From NCBI GenBank assembly GCA_045601805.1, contig JAZSAJ010000059.1, positions 62,001 to 126,000 on the forward strand: a stretch of DNA of 64,000 nucleotides, in the 5' to 3' direction. Made by a program: the position numbers and the translations under genes. The notes under the pieces are model-generated. The model was not told the origin of the DNA and did no database searches. It saw only the letters and a list, made by a program, of their open reading frames with translations. Positions within the stretch are counted from its first letter, which is position 1. Every line of letters begins with the position of its first letter. This stretch comes from SIG607 sp045601805. Lineage in GTDB: Bacteria > Bacillota > Clostridia > Oscillospirales > Acutalibacteraceae. Below are positions 42,291 to 51,151 of the stretch, one piece after another.

Positions 42291-43292
42291 ATGAATGTTA
42301 TCTATGCTCTAAAAAGACTGGTACAACTTGATTTTCGCCGAGCTTTCATTCAGTTAGATAAAACTGCTAAAAAAAGCGGTAAAAGTAAAATTTTTATATT
42401 TTTTGATATGATTTGGTGCGGTCTTCGTTACGGCGCAGGTCCTAACGATTATAAGGTTTTTGAGTTTTATAATTTAAAACCCGCAAACCGCAAAACATTT
42501 ATTACCCGCGGTGTAAACAATGCGCTGGTTAGAAAATTTAACGATAAAAAATATTGGCACCTTTTTGACAACAAAGAAGACTTTAACCAACTTTTTGCCG
42601 AGTTTATGCATCGCGACTGGCTTGTAAACGATACTATGACCAAAGAAGAATTTAAAGAATTCTTAAAAGGCAAAAAGGAAATTATTTATAAACCCTCACA
42701 GGGCACCTGCGGTATAGGTGTGGAAAAATTTTCGGTGACAGAAGCAGATGCCGACGGACTTTACAAACTGCTTAGCGCTAAAGAAAAAGGCGTTATTGAA
42801 GAGGTTGTTTATAACCACCACGCAATTCGCGAAGTTTACCCACACGCCGTAAACACCGTTAGGGTTGTTACAATTTTAAAAGATGGTGTATGCTACCCTA
42901 TATCTGCTTTCTGGCGAATTGGTATGGACGGTAAAAGTATTGACAATTTAACTACAGGCGGTATGGCTGCAAAGGTTGATATAGAAACAGGAACCGTTCC
43001 TCTTCCTGCCGCCGACAAAAACGGAATTGTTTATGAAAAACACCCAATGACAGGCAAGAAAATTGTTGGCTTTACCATTCCCTGTTGGGACAAGGTGTTA
43101 GAAACGGTTGATAAAGCCGCGCGCGTGGTACCGCAAATTGCTTATGTTGGTTGGGATGTTTGCGTTAGGGAAAACGATATTTTGCTTATTGAGGGCAACT
43201 CGTTCCCCGGTCACGATATTTTGCAACTACCCGCTTATACGCCAGAAAAAATTGGGCTTATGGACAGGGTTTATAAATTTTACAAAAACTAA
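42291..43292 (+). CDS. Sugar-transfer-associated ATP-grasp protein
   Basis: 333 residues of the ATPgrasp_ST type. An N-terminal basic helical segment is followed by KEIIYKPSQGTCGIGVEKFSV (ATP-binding Lys and Gly loop), EEVVYNHHAIREVYPHAVNTVRVVTI, FWRIGMDGKSIDNLTTGG and ILLIEGNSFPGHDILQ with metal ligands. Relatives occur in exopolysaccharide or capsule clusters and are presumed carboxylate-amine ligases. ATG 42291 follows GGGAGAG. It heads an operon with threonine synthase and homoserine kinase, an unexpected pairing. Confidence 0.8.
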   Translation: MNVIYALKRLVQLDFRRAFIQLDKTAKKSGKSKIFIFFDMIWCGLRYGAGPNDYKVFEFYNLKPANRKTFITRGVNNALVRKFNDKKYWHLFDNKEDFNQLFAEFMHRDWLVNDTMTKEEFKEFLKGKKEIIYKPSQGTCGIGVEKFSVTEADADGLYKLLSAKEKGVIEEVVYNHHAIREVYPHAVNTVRVVTILKDGVCYPISAFWRIGMDGKSIDNLTTGGMAAKVDIETGTVPLPAADKNGIVYEKHPMTGKKIVGFTIPCWDKVLETVDKAARVVPQIAYVGWDVCVRENDILLIEGNSFPGHDILQLPAYTPEKIGLMDRVYKFYKN

Positions 43293-43301
43293 GGTGAAAC
43301 A

Positions 43302-44762
43302 ATGATTTACAACAGCACACGAAACAACAATTTAACCGCAAACAGCGCCGAAGCGGTGCTTAAGGGCATTGCCGATGACGGCGGTTTGTTTATGATTAAA
43401 GATTTTGACGCACTTAATTTTGATTACAAAAAACTTATGGGTTTAACAACAATTGAAATGAGCGCCGAAATTTTACATACTCTTCTTAACGATTTTTCTA
43501 AAGAAGAAATGGACGGTATGGTAAACCGCGCCTATAAGGGCAAATTTGCAACCGATGAACTTACCCCCACCGTTAAAGTTGGCAATTTTTTTGTTACCGA
43601 ACTTTTCCACGGCCCAACAAGTGCGTTTAAAGATGTTGCCTTATCTGTTCTTCCACAACTTATGACGGGTTCTAAAAAACTTTTAGGAAGAAGTGAGGAA
43701 ACGGTTATTCTTACCGCAACAAGCGGTGACACCGGCAAAGCCGCTTTAGAAGGTTTTGCCGATGTAGAGGGAATAAGAATTATTGTGTTTTTCCCAAATG
43801 ATGGTGTTAGCGCAGTTCAAAAGGCGCAAATGGTAACACAAAAGGGCAAAAATGTTTGTGTTTGCGCCATTAACGGCAACTTTGACGACGCGCAAACAGG
43901 TGTTAAAAATACCTTTGCCGCTTTTTCTAAAAAGGAAAGCAAAGGTGTTTGCCTTTCAAGTGCAAACTCAATTAACATTGGCCGTTTAGCCCCCCAACTT
44001 GTTTATTATTTTAAAGCGTATTCCGATTTATTGGCAAAGGGTGAAATTACCCTTGGCGAAAAAATTAACTTTGTTGTGCCAACGGGAAACTTTGGTAACA
44101 TTTTGGCTGGTTATTTTGCAAAATGTTTGGGGCTGCCAATAAACAAACTTATTTGCGCTTCTAACGCCAACAATGTTTTAACCGACTTTTTAACAACTGG
44201 CGTTTACGACCGCAGAAGAACATTTTACAAAACCGTTTCACCGTCTATGGATATTTTGGTTTCAAGCAACCTTGAGCGTTTGCTTTACTTATTAAGCGAC
44301 GGAAACGATACTGAAGTTGCCGGTTATATGAAAGATTTAAACGAAAAGGGATTTTACAAGGTTAGTGACAGTTTATTAAACCGAATTAAGGAAACCTTTA
44401 TTGCCGGTAACACAACCGATAGTGAAACCCTTAAAACCATTAAGGAAGTTTACGAAGAAAGCGGTTACCTTTGCGATACACACACTGCCGTTGCGGTTAA
44501 GGTGTTAAAAGATACCGAAGTTAACTGTAAAAGCGTTGTGCTTGCGACTGCAAGCCCTTATAAATTCCCAACTTCTGTTTTAAATGCTTTGGGCGAAACA
44601 CCAAACGAAAACGAATTTTTGGCGCTTGAACAGTTAAATAAATTAACCGGTGTGGCTATACCAAAACAACTTGCAGAACTTAAAAATGCCGTTGTTTTGC
44701 ACAACACAGTTATAGAAAAAGAAAACCTTATAGATTTTGTATTTAGTAAAACGGAGGAATAA
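43302..44762 (+). CDS. thrC: Threonine synthase
   Basis: 486 residues. The N-terminus YNSTRNNNLTANSAEAVLKGIADDGGLFM is typical of the long ThrC type. The PLP lysine is in FHGPTSAFKDVALSVLPQLM, and TATSGDTGKAALEGF plus VPTGNFGNILAGYFAK bind the cofactor phosphate. It converts O-phosphohomoserine to threonine. GGTGAAACA precedes the ATG; 9 bases after the ATP-grasp gene and 2 bases before thrB. Confidence 0.95.
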   Translation: MIYNSTRNNNLTANSAEAVLKGIADDGGLFMIKDFDALNFDYKKLMGLTTIEMSAEILHTLLNDFSKEEMDGMVNRAYKGKFATDELTPTVKVGNFFVTELFHGPTSAFKDVALSVLPQLMTGSKKLLGRSEETVILTATSGDTGKAALEGFADVEGIRIIVFFPNDGVSAVQKAQMVTQKGKNVCVCAINGNFDDAQTGVKNTFAAFSKKESKGVCLSSANSINIGRLAPQLVYYFKAYSDLLAKGEITLGEKINFVVPTGNFGNILAGYFAKCLGLPINKLICASNANNVLTDFLTTGVYDRRRTFYKTVSPSMDILVSSNLERLLYLLSDGNDTEVAGYMKDLNEKGFYKVSDSLLNRIKETFIAGNTTDSETLKTIKEVYEESGYLCDTHTAVAVKVLKDTEVNCKSVVLATASPYKFPTSVLNALGETPNENEFLALEQLNKLTGVAIPKQLAELKNAVVLHNTVIEKENLIDFVFSKTEE

Positions 44763-44764
44763 CC

Positions 44765-45652
44765 GTGAGTAAAGTTACAGTACAAGTCCCTGCTACAACC
44801 GCCAATTTAGGTCCAGGGTTTGATAGTGTTGGTTGCGCTTTTTCGCTTTATAATGTTATTTCGTTTGAACCCGCGGAAGAACTTATTTTTGAGGGTTGCG
44901 AAGAACAATATAAAAACGAAGAAAATTTGGCGCTTGTTGGCTTTGACGCCGTGTTAGCGGCAACAAACAACAAACGCGGCGGTTTAAAAATAACCTTTGA
45001 AGAAATAAATATTCCTGTTTCACGCGGACTTGGTTCAAGTTCTTCACTGCTTGTTGCAGGTGCGTTGGCAGCCGATTATATTTACGACTGCAATTTAACA
45101 AAAGGCGAACTACTATGCATTTGCAACCGTCTTGAAGGCCACCCCGATAACTTATCACCGGCAATTTACGGCGGTCTTACCGCTTCAATGGTTTCGCACG
45201 GAACTCCATATTCGGTTAGTTACAACATTCACCGCAATTTGCATTTTGTTGCGCTTGTGCCCGATTTTACACTGCTTACAAGCGTTGCAAGGTCGGTGCT
45301 TCCCAAAACGGTACCCTTTGCCGATGCAGTGTTTAACGAATCGCGCGTGGCAATTTTACTTAAAGCGCTTGAAACAGGTGACGGACACTTAATTAGTCTT
45401 TCCCTGCGCGATACACTTCACCAACCCTACCGCAAACATTTAATTAAAGATTATGATATTGTTAAAGACTGCGCAAAACAGTGCGGTGCTTTGGCATTTT
45501 GCATTAGCGGTGCAGGTTCAACCTGTTTATGCCTTGCAAGTGACGATATGAATTTTACCGATAATTTAAAAGAACTGCTTATAGAAAAAGGCATAACAAA
45601 CTGGGATATTATTCCCCTAACAGTTGATTACGAAGGCGCAAAAATAATATAA
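44765..45652 (+). CDS. thrB: Homoserine kinase
   Basis: 295 residues of the GHMP kinase family. VPATTANLGPGFDSVGCAF is motif 1, PVSRGLGSSSSLLVAGALAADY the ATP loop, and FCISGAGSTCLCL motif 3. It phosphorylates homoserine, feeding ThrC. GTG start at 44765 with CGGAGG 8 bases upstream. Last gene of the unit, ending at a long perfect hairpin. A homoserine dehydrogenase gene is not in the window. Confidence 0.95.
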   Translation: MSKVTVQVPATTANLGPGFDSVGCAFSLYNVISFEPAEELIFEGCEEQYKNEENLALVGFDAVLAATNNKRGGLKITFEEINIPVSRGLGSSSSLLVAGALAADYIYDCNLTKGELLCICNRLEGHPDNLSPAIYGGLTASMVSHGTPYSVSYNIHRNLHFVALVPDFTLLTSVARSVLPKTVPFADAVFNESRVAILLKALETGDGHLISLSLRDTLHQPYRKHLIKDYDIVKDCAKQCGALAFCISGAGSTCLCLASDDMNFTDNLKELLIEKGITNWDIIPLTVDYEGAKII

Positions 45653-45688
45653 AAAAGATGTGTGGAAATTCCACACATCTTTTTTGTT
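45651..45688 (+). terminator. Terminator of thrC-thrB
   Basis: AAAAAAGATGTGTGGA and its exact complement around AAT, followed by a T-rich run. Confidence 0.9.
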
Positions 45689-45718
45689 TTTTAAATTACA
45701 ACTTCGCTATAGTTGCTT

Positions 45719-45898
45719 TTATTTGTTTTCTTCACTTTCTATATTGTCAAGCGCGTATTTACAGCACTGCAACACAAGTAAATTAAACGAAATATTGTTG
45801 TTTGCCGCAGTTTTGTTAAGTCTTTCAAAAAGTGATTCGGTAAATCGTACAGTACGCGGTGTGTTTGCATTTTTTAGTTCATTGTCAATTTTAAACAT
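45719..45898 (-). CDS. Ribbon-helix-helix (Arc/CopG-like) regulator
   Basis: 59 residues. TPRTVRFTESLFERLNKTAANNNISFNLLVLQCCKYAL has the beta-strand (RTVRF) and two helices of an RHH DNA-binding dimer. ATG 45898 is chosen because GGGTG lies 8 bases upstream. Divergent from a 58-residue Cys protein with palindromes between, so it is a likely autoregulator. No toxin partner is seen on its own strand. Confidence 0.75.
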   Translation of the reverse strand: MFKIDNELKNANTPRTVRFTESLFERLNKTAANNNISFNLLVLQCCKYALDNIESEENK

Positions 45899-45946
45899 AA
45901 TCATCACCCAAAACAATATTATGCTCAATTTCGGTTGTATTTATAT

Positions 45947-45960
45947 AACCATTTATGGTT
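45947..45960. promoter_or_regulatory. Palindromic operator candidate
   Basis: AACCATTTATGGTT, two 6-base arms around TT, between the divergent RHH and small Cys-protein genes. A second, weaker pairing GGTT...AACC (45933-45950) overlaps its left arm. Confidence 0.5.
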
Positions 45961-46002
45961 GCATTTTGTTTTTTGGTATGATATATTTTAAAGGGTGATT
46001 AT

Positions 46003-46179
46003 ATGAATTGTGAAAATATTTTTTGTATTTACCAAAGAAATAACAAATGTGTTTTAACGGAAATAAGTATAGATATAACGGGCGCGTGTGCCGACTGTAT
46101 TTATGTAGATATAAGTAAAAAAGAATTAAAGGAACTTAAAGAAAATCAGTTGCGAAATATAGAACGAAGTCATTTTTAA
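46003..46179 (+). CDS. Small Cys-rich protein
   Basis: 58 residues, starting MNCENIFCIYQRNNKCVLTE with five Cys in all: C3, C8, C16 and a CADC pair at 29-32, spacing that could hold one zinc. A Lys/Glu-rich helix forms the C-terminus. AAGGGTGAT lies just before the ATG and a terminator follows the stop. Too short for standard gene calling; the divergent RHH regulator and tidy signals support it. Function unknown. Confidence 0.65.
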   Translation: MNCENIFCIYQRNNKCVLTEISIDITGACADCIYVDISKKELKELKENQLRNIERSHF

Positions 46180-46183
46180 GCAA

Positions 46184-46212
46184 AAAAAGGAGAGCAGTGC
46201 TCTCCTTTTTGT
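46184..46212. terminator. Bidirectional terminator
   Basis: AAAAAGGAGAGC (46184-46195) and GCTCTCCTTTTT (46199-46210). It closes the small Cys gene and the leftward pgk-tpiA-gpmI operon. Confidence 0.88.
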
Positions 46213-46213
46213 T

Positions 46214-47728
46214 TTATTTTATTAAGCTTTCGCCATCCATTTCAGCAGGTTTCGGAAGTCCTAAAACTGTTAGCATTGTTGGAACAATGTCGGCAAGGCG
46301 GCCGCCCTCTTTAAGTTCGCAGGGGTAACCAACAACGCAGAAAGGAACGCGGTTTGTTGTGTGGGGGGTAAAGGGTTTTCCGTCTTCGCCCACCATACAG
46401 TCGGCATTGCCGTGGTCGGCAGTAATAAGCACAGTACCGTCCATAGAAAGTGTTGCTTCTACCACTTTGCCAACACAGGTGTCAACCGCTTCCACCGCTT
46501 TAACTGCGGCATCAAAAACGCCTGTGTGTCCAACCATATCGCAGTTAGCAAAGTTTAAAATAACGGCATCGTATTTACCCGAAATAATTTCTTTGCAAAC
46601 GGCTTCACAAACGGGGTACGCGCTCATTTCAGGCATTAAATCAAAGGTTGCAACATCGGGCGATTTAATTAAAATACGGTCTTCGCCAACAAATGTTTTT
46701 TCTTCGCCGCCGTTAAAGAAGAATGTTACATGGGCATATTTTTGGGTTTCGGCAATACGAAGCTGTGTCATACCTTTAGAAGAAAGATATTCACCCAAGG
46801 TCATTTTAAGTTCTTCGGGCGGGAATGCAACCGTTACATTCGGCATTGTTTCATCGTACTGTGTCATGCAGACATAATTAACCGGCAAATAACCAAGTTT
46901 ACGGGTAAAGCCGTCAAAACTTTCGTCTACCAAAGTGCGTGTAAACTGACGCGCGCGGTCGGGCCTAAAGTTAAAGGAAATAACGCTGTCACCCGCTTTT
47001 ATTGTACCCTCTTTATTAACAACTGTGGGAACAATAAATTCATCGGTAACACCGTTTTTATAAGAATCTGCGACGGCTTTTACAGGGTCGCTTTCTTGTA
47101 CGCCTTCGCCGTAAACCCAAGCGGCATACGCCTTTTCAACCCTGTCCCAAGCAAAGTCGCGGTCCATTGCGTAAAAACGGCCGGCAATGGTAGCAATTTC
47201 GCCAACGCCAAACTCTTCGGTTTTTGCCAAAACATCTTTAATAAAGCCAACGCCCGAAGTGGTTGAAACATCGCGTCCGTCCATTAAAGCGTGGATATAC
47301 ACCTTTTTAAGACCGTAAATTTTAGCCATACCCAAAATGCCGTAAAGGTGTTCAATGTGGCTATGCACACCGCCATCGGACAAAAGGCCAACAACGTGAA
47401 GCGCAGTGCCGTTATCACGGCAGTTTTCCATTGCCTTTTTAAGCGGTTCAATTTCAAAAAACTTGCCGTCTTTAATTGATTTTGAAATTTTAACAAGCAT
47501 TTGGTAAACAACCCTGCCTGCGCCAATGTTGGTGTGGCCAACTTCGCTGTTACCCATTTGACCGTCGGGCAAACCAACATCAAGGCCCGAAGCGCCCAAT
47601 GTTGTAAAGGGGTAGTTTTTAAAATAACCTGTTAAATAAGGTGTATTTGCGGCGGCAATAGCATTACCCTCTTTTTCTTCGCGTATGCCAAAACCGTCCA
47701 TTATACATAAAACAAGGGGTTTTTTCAT
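46214..47728 (-). CDS. gpmI: Cofactor-independent phosphoglycerate mutase
   Basis: 504 residues. KPLVLCIMDGFGIREEKEGN holds the first Mn-binding Asp, LPDGQMGNSEVGHTNIGAG the catalytic Ser, and VLITADHGNADCM plus HTTNRVPF the remaining metal ligands. It interconverts 3- and 2-phosphoglycerate. ATG 47728 follows GGTGAAG; the frame starting 4 codons earlier lacks spacing. Last gene of a glycolytic operon pgk-tpiA-gpmI. Confidence 0.96.
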   Translation of the reverse strand: MKKPLVLCIMDGFGIREEKEGNAIAAANTPYLTGYFKNYPFTTLGASGLDVGLPDGQMGNSEVGHTNIGAGRVVYQMLVKISKSIKDGKFFEIEPLKKAMENCRDNGTALHVVGLLSDGGVHSHIEHLYGILGMAKIYGLKKVYIHALMDGRDVSTTSGVGFIKDVLAKTEEFGVGEIATIAGRFYAMDRDFAWDRVEKAYAAWVYGEGVQESDPVKAVADSYKNGVTDEFIVPTVVNKEGTIKAGDSVISFNFRPDRARQFTRTLVDESFDGFTRKLGYLPVNYVCMTQYDETMPNVTVAFPPEELKMTLGEYLSSKGMTQLRIAETQKYAHVTFFFNGGEEKTFVGEDRILIKSPDVATFDLMPEMSAYPVCEAVCKEIISGKYDAVILNFANCDMVGHTGVFDAAVKAVEAVDTCVGKVVEATLSMDGTVLITADHGNADCMVGEDGKPFTPHTTNRVPFCVVGYPCELKEGGRLADIVPTMLTVLGLPKPAEMDGESLIK

Positions 47729-47745
47729 TTTCTTCACCACTAATA

Positions 47746-48513
47746 TTATTTACTTGCTGCCTTTACAATAACAGAAAAATCTTCTGCCTTTAAAGAAGCA
47801 CCGCCAATTAAACCGCCGTCAACATTTACCTTTGCCAAAAGTTCTTCGGCATTTTTAGCGTTCATAGAACCGCCGTATTGAATTGTAACGGTTTCGGCAA
47901 TATCGCTTGAATATGCTTCGGCAATAGCAGCCCTTACATAGCCGTTGCCTTCGTCTGCCTGTTCGGCAGTAGCGGTAACGCCTGTACCAATAGCCCAAAC
48001 GGGTTCATAAGCAATAATAACATTTTTAAGTTGTTCTTCGCTAACACCTGTAAGTGCCATTTTGGTTTGGAATTTAAGCAAGGTTTCGGTGTAACCAAGT
48101 TCGCGTTGTTCAAGGGTTTCGCCAACGCAAACAATTGCCTTAAGGCCTGCGTTTAAAGCGGCTTTTGTGCGAAGATTTACGGTTTGGTCGGTTTCGCCAA
48201 AGTACTGTCTTCTTTCAGAATGTCCAATTACAACATATTCAACACCCGAAGCAACAAGCATATCGGCAGAAATTTCGCCAGTGTATGCGCCTGCGGCCGC
48301 AAAATGCACATTTTCTGCGCCAATTTTAATGTTAGAGCCCTGTGCTACTTGGACAGCAGCGGCAATATCAACAAAAGGTACGCAAAGTACAACATCGCAA
48401 CTTGCGTCCTTTACAAGGGGTTTCATTTCTTCAATTAACGCCTTTGCTTCAGCGGGGGTTTTATTCATTTTCCAGTTGCCTGCAATAACTGCATTTCTTT
48501 TTTCTTTATTCAT
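47746..48513 (-). CDS. tpiA: Triosephosphate isomerase
   Basis: 255 residues. AGNWKMNKT (catalytic Lys), VIGHSERRQYFGE (His) and AYEPVWAIGTGVTAT (Glu) are all present. AGTGEISADML and GGSMNAKNAEELL complete the barrel. AGAAAGGG precedes the ATG. Between pgk (50 bases upstream, with a small hairpin at 48540-48557 that may tune read-through or RNA stability) and gpmI. Confidence 0.97.
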   Translation of the reverse strand: MNKEKRNAVIAGNWKMNKTPAEAKALIEEMKPLVKDASCDVVLCVPFVDIAAAVQVAQGSNIKIGAENVHFAAAGAYTGEISADMLVASGVEYVVIGHSERRQYFGETDQTVNLRTKAALNAGLKAIVCVGETLEQRELGYTETLLKFQTKMALTGVSEEQLKNVIIAYEPVWAIGTGVTATAEQADEGNGYVRAAIAEAYSSDIAETVTIQYGGSMNAKNAEELLAKVNVDGGLIGGASLKAEDFSVIVKAASK

Positions 48514-48563
48514 TTTGTTTTCCCTTTCTTAAACAATTAAGCGGCTATTAAGCCGCCTAATTT

Positions 48564-49775
48564 TTATTTATTGTTAAGCGCGGCAATACCCGGAAGTTCT
48601 TTGCCTTCTAAAAATTCAAGCGAGGCGCCGCCGCCTGTTGAAATGTGGGTCATTTTATCGCCAAAGCCAAGTGTGTTAACAGCCGCAGCCGAATCGCCGC
48701 CGCCAATAACGGTAATAGCATCGGTTTCAGCCAAACTTTTAGCAACGGCAATTGTACCTTTTGCTAAAATGGGGTTTTCAAACACGCCCATAGGACCGTT
48801 CCAAACAACTGTTTTTGCATTTTTAACTTCGTTTGCATAAAGTTCGGCAGTTTTATCGCCAATATCCAAACTCATATAGTCAGCAGGAATTTTATCAGCG
48901 TCTACAACGCTAACTTCAACAGGAGCATCAATTGGGTCGGGGAAGTTTTTGGTAATGGTGCAGTCAACGGGAATAAGAATTTTAACACCGTTTTTCTCTG
49001 CCTTTTCCATCATTTCTTTGCAGTATTCAATTTTGGTTTCGTCAATAAGCGAAGTGCCAACGCCGTAACCTTTTGCTGCAAGGAATGTGTAAGCCATACC
49101 GCCGCCGATAATAAGTGTATCTGCTTTGGTAATAAGGTTTTCAATAACAGGAAGTTTGCTATCTACTTTAGCGCCGCCCAAAATTGTAACAAAAGGACGA
49201 ACAGGGCTTTCTACAGCATTGCCCAAATATTTAAGTTCTTTGCCAATAAGGTAACCTGCAACTGCTTCTTTAACATAAGAAACAACACCAACGGTTGAAC
49301 AATGTGCGCGGTGAGCAGTACCAAAAGCATCGTTTACAAAAATATCGGCCAAAGAGCCAAGTTCTTTAGAAAATTCTTCGCCGTTTTTGGTTTCTTCAGC
49401 GCGGTAGCGTGTGTTTTGAAGCAACACAACATCGCCGTCTTTCATATTAGCAACAGCTGCTTTTGCGTTTTCGCCAACAACATTATCGTCGGCTGCAAAA
49501 ACAACTTCTTTGCCAAGGTGTTCCGAAAGGCGAACAGCAACAGGGGCTAAAGAGAGTTCGGGTTTAGGTTCGCCCTTGGGTTTGCCAAGGTGGGAACAAA
49601 GAATAACCTTTGCGCCGTCACCAATTAATTTTTTAATTGTGGGGAGTGCGGCAACAATGCGGTTTTCGTCGGTAATAACGCCGTTTTTAAGCGGAACGTT
49701 AAAGTCCACCCTAACTAAAACGCGTAAACCTTTTGCGTTAATGTCATCAACAGTTTTTTTGTTTAAAACGCTCAT
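48564..49775 (-). CDS. pgk: Phosphoglycerate kinase
   Basis: 403 residues. LRVLVRVDFNVPLKNG at the N-terminus, HLGKPKGEPKPE, RAHCSTVG, GGAKVDSKL and GGGDSAAAVNTLGFGDKMTHISTGGGASLEFLEGK at the ATP site. It makes ATP from 1,3-bisphosphoglycerate. AAAAGGAG precedes the ATG. First gene of the glycolytic operon; no gapA is adjacent within the window. Confidence 0.97.
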   Translation of the reverse strand: MSVLNKKTVDDINAKGLRVLVRVDFNVPLKNGVITDENRIVAALPTIKKLIGDGAKVILCSHLGKPKGEPKPELSLAPVAVRLSEHLGKEVVFAADDNVVGENAKAAVANMKDGDVVLLQNTRYRAEETKNGEEFSKELGSLADIFVNDAFGTAHRAHCSTVGVVSYVKEAVAGYLIGKELKYLGNAVESPVRPFVTILGGAKVDSKLPVIENLITKADTLIIGGGMAYTFLAAKGYGVGTSLIDETKIEYCKEMMEKAEKNGVKILIPVDCTITKNFPDPIDAPVEVSVVDADKIPADYMSLDIGDKTAELYANEVKNAKTVVWNGPMGVFENPILAKGTIAVAKSLAETDAITVIGGGDSAAAVNTLGFGDKMTHISTGGGASLEFLEGKELPGIAALNNK

Positions 49776-49815
49776 AATTTTACTCCTTTTATATTGTTAA
49801 ATATTTATCTATTTT

Positions 49816-49843
49816 ATTTTACCACAAAATGAAAATTTTTCAA
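49816..49843 (-). promoter_or_regulatory. Promoter of pgk-tpiA-gpmI
   Basis: Minus strand TTGAAA (49838-49843), 16 bases, extended -10 TGGTAAAAT (TAAAAT at 49816-49821). Confidence 0.65.
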
Positions 49844-49862
49844 TATTTACAGTAACTAAAAT

Positions 49863-50369
49863 TTAAAGATTTTCCCACTTGTAATTGTGCAACTGACCAA
49901 AATTAACAAGTTCGGGGTAATTCCACTGCCTAAGCACTTCGTAAACGGCTATTGCCACCGAGTTTGAAAGGTTTAAACTGCGTATTGTATCGCGCATGGG
50001 TATTCTTACACAGCGTTCAGGGTTTTTAATAAGCAGTTCTTCGGGCAGCCCTTTGGTTTCCTTGCCAAAAAGCAAAAAGGCGTTTTCGGGAAAAGCCACA
50101 TCGCTGTGCGCCTTTTGCGCTTTGGTTGTAAAATAAAAAAGGTTGGCATCTTTATTTTTTTCTAAAAATTCTTCTAAACTTTCGTAATATGTTATATCAA
50201 GATAATGCCAATAATCAAGCCCTGCGCGTTTTAATTTTTTATCGTCAACAGCAAAGCCCATTGGCTTTACTATGTGAAGCCGTGCACCCGTTGCAGCACA
50301 GGTTCTGGCTACATTGCCCGTGTTTTGAGGAATCTCGGGCTCAACCATTACAATATTAAGTACACTCAT
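49863..50369 (-). CDS. trmL: tRNA (cytidine/uridine-34-2'-O)-methyltransferase TrmL
   Basis: 168 residues, SPOUT family. EPEIPQNTGNVARTCAATGA (motif 1), FGKETKGLPEELL (motif 2) and RIPMRDTIRSLNLSNSVAIAVYEVLRQW (motif 3, knot) match TrmL. It methylates the wobble ribose of leucine tRNAs. ATG 50369 follows GGGTGATAAA. Single gene, divergent from a membrane protein. Confidence 0.93.
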   Translation of the reverse strand: MSVLNIVMVEPEIPQNTGNVARTCAATGARLHIVKPMGFAVDDKKLKRAGLDYWHYLDITYYESLEEFLEKNKDANLFYFTTKAQKAHSDVAFPENAFLLFGKETKGLPEELLIKNPERCVRIPMRDTIRSLNLSNSVAIAVYEVLRQWNYPELVNFGQLHNYKWENL

Positions 50370-50406
50370 TTTATCACCCAATATATTTTACTATTAAAAT
50401 TAACCC

Positions 50407-50435
50407 TTGTCAATTATATAAAAAAATGTTAAAAT
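50407..50435 (+). promoter_or_regulatory. Promoter of the 219-residue membrane protein gene
   Basis: TTGTCA (50407-50412), 17 bases, TAAAAT (50430-50435). Confidence 0.65.
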
Positions 50436-50451
50436 AAGGGTTGGTGATTTT

Positions 50452-51111
50452 ATGAAGATTATTAACAATGTTTACGAAAAAGCGGTAAAATCGCTTAAGA
50501 AACACAATGTTGATTACCCCGACCCAAACGGAAAAGCATATAAAGTTTTTAAAATTCTTTATTTGGCTTTTGCTATACTTACCGTACTTATGACTGTTTT
50601 CTTTGTTGCCGGTATGTTTTTGGTTTATTCTGCGAATGCAGAATTTATAAGCAAATTTATACCAAGCGCTGTTTTCTTTTTGGTTTCCACATTTTTCTTT
50701 GTGGTGGGCATTGTTTTATTGCTTTTAAAACTTGATTTAATTGCTCTTTTTGTTAATTTAATAAGCGGTTGTTTTGTTTGCTTTGGTTTTATTAAGCACA
50801 TGACAAATGTTGAACTAAGTTATTCTGGGTTGCACGAAGACTGGTGGTGGCGCCACTTTTTGCCTTTCTTTTTTTGTATTGTTTGTTTGGGCGCATTGGC
50901 TTATATTCGCACCCGCGCCAAATGTATTGAGATTAGGGCTTATAAAAATTTAGTGCAAACAATTTACAAGCAAAACAAAAATGTTCAGGAAATGAGCGAA
51001 GACGAATTTACTTTATTTTTAGAAAATTACGACCCACGCGCAATTGAAGAAGCGCGCATACGCGAAAAGAAACAAAAGGGTTATAAACCCCTTTTTGACG
51101 ATAAAAAATAA
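50452..51111 (+). CDS. Four-helix membrane protein, unknown function
   Basis: 219 residues with about four hydrophobic helices between 32 and 155, an aromatic patch DWWWRHFLPFF before the last helix and a cytoplasmic charged tail of ~65 residues (EARIREKKQKG). No family recognised. GGTGAT precedes the ATG; asnA follows 40 bases later on the same strand and may be co-transcribed. Confidence 0.65.
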   Translation: MKIINNVYEKAVKSLKKHNVDYPDPNGKAYKVFKILYLAFAILTVLMTVFFVAGMFLVYSANAEFISKFIPSAVFFLVSTFFFVVGIVLLLLKLDLIALFVNLISGCFVCFGFIKHMTNVELSYSGLHEDWWWRHFLPFFFCIVCLGALAYIRTRAKCIEIRAYKNLVQTIYKQNKNVQEMSEDEFTLFLENYDPRAIEEARIREKKQKGYKPLFDDKK

Positions 51112-51151
51112 CTGTTAAACCAGTGCAAATTATTTTGATAGGAGATTTTTT

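Noticed and set aside
46359..47266. Long plus-strand frames opposite gpmI
   Set aside because: Shadows of a highly conserved gene; no ribosome site or recognisable domain.
48537..48560. Terminator between pgk and tpiA
   Set aside because: The GCGGC/GCCGC hairpin lacks a T-run on the minus strand; more likely a processing or stability hairpin inside the operon.
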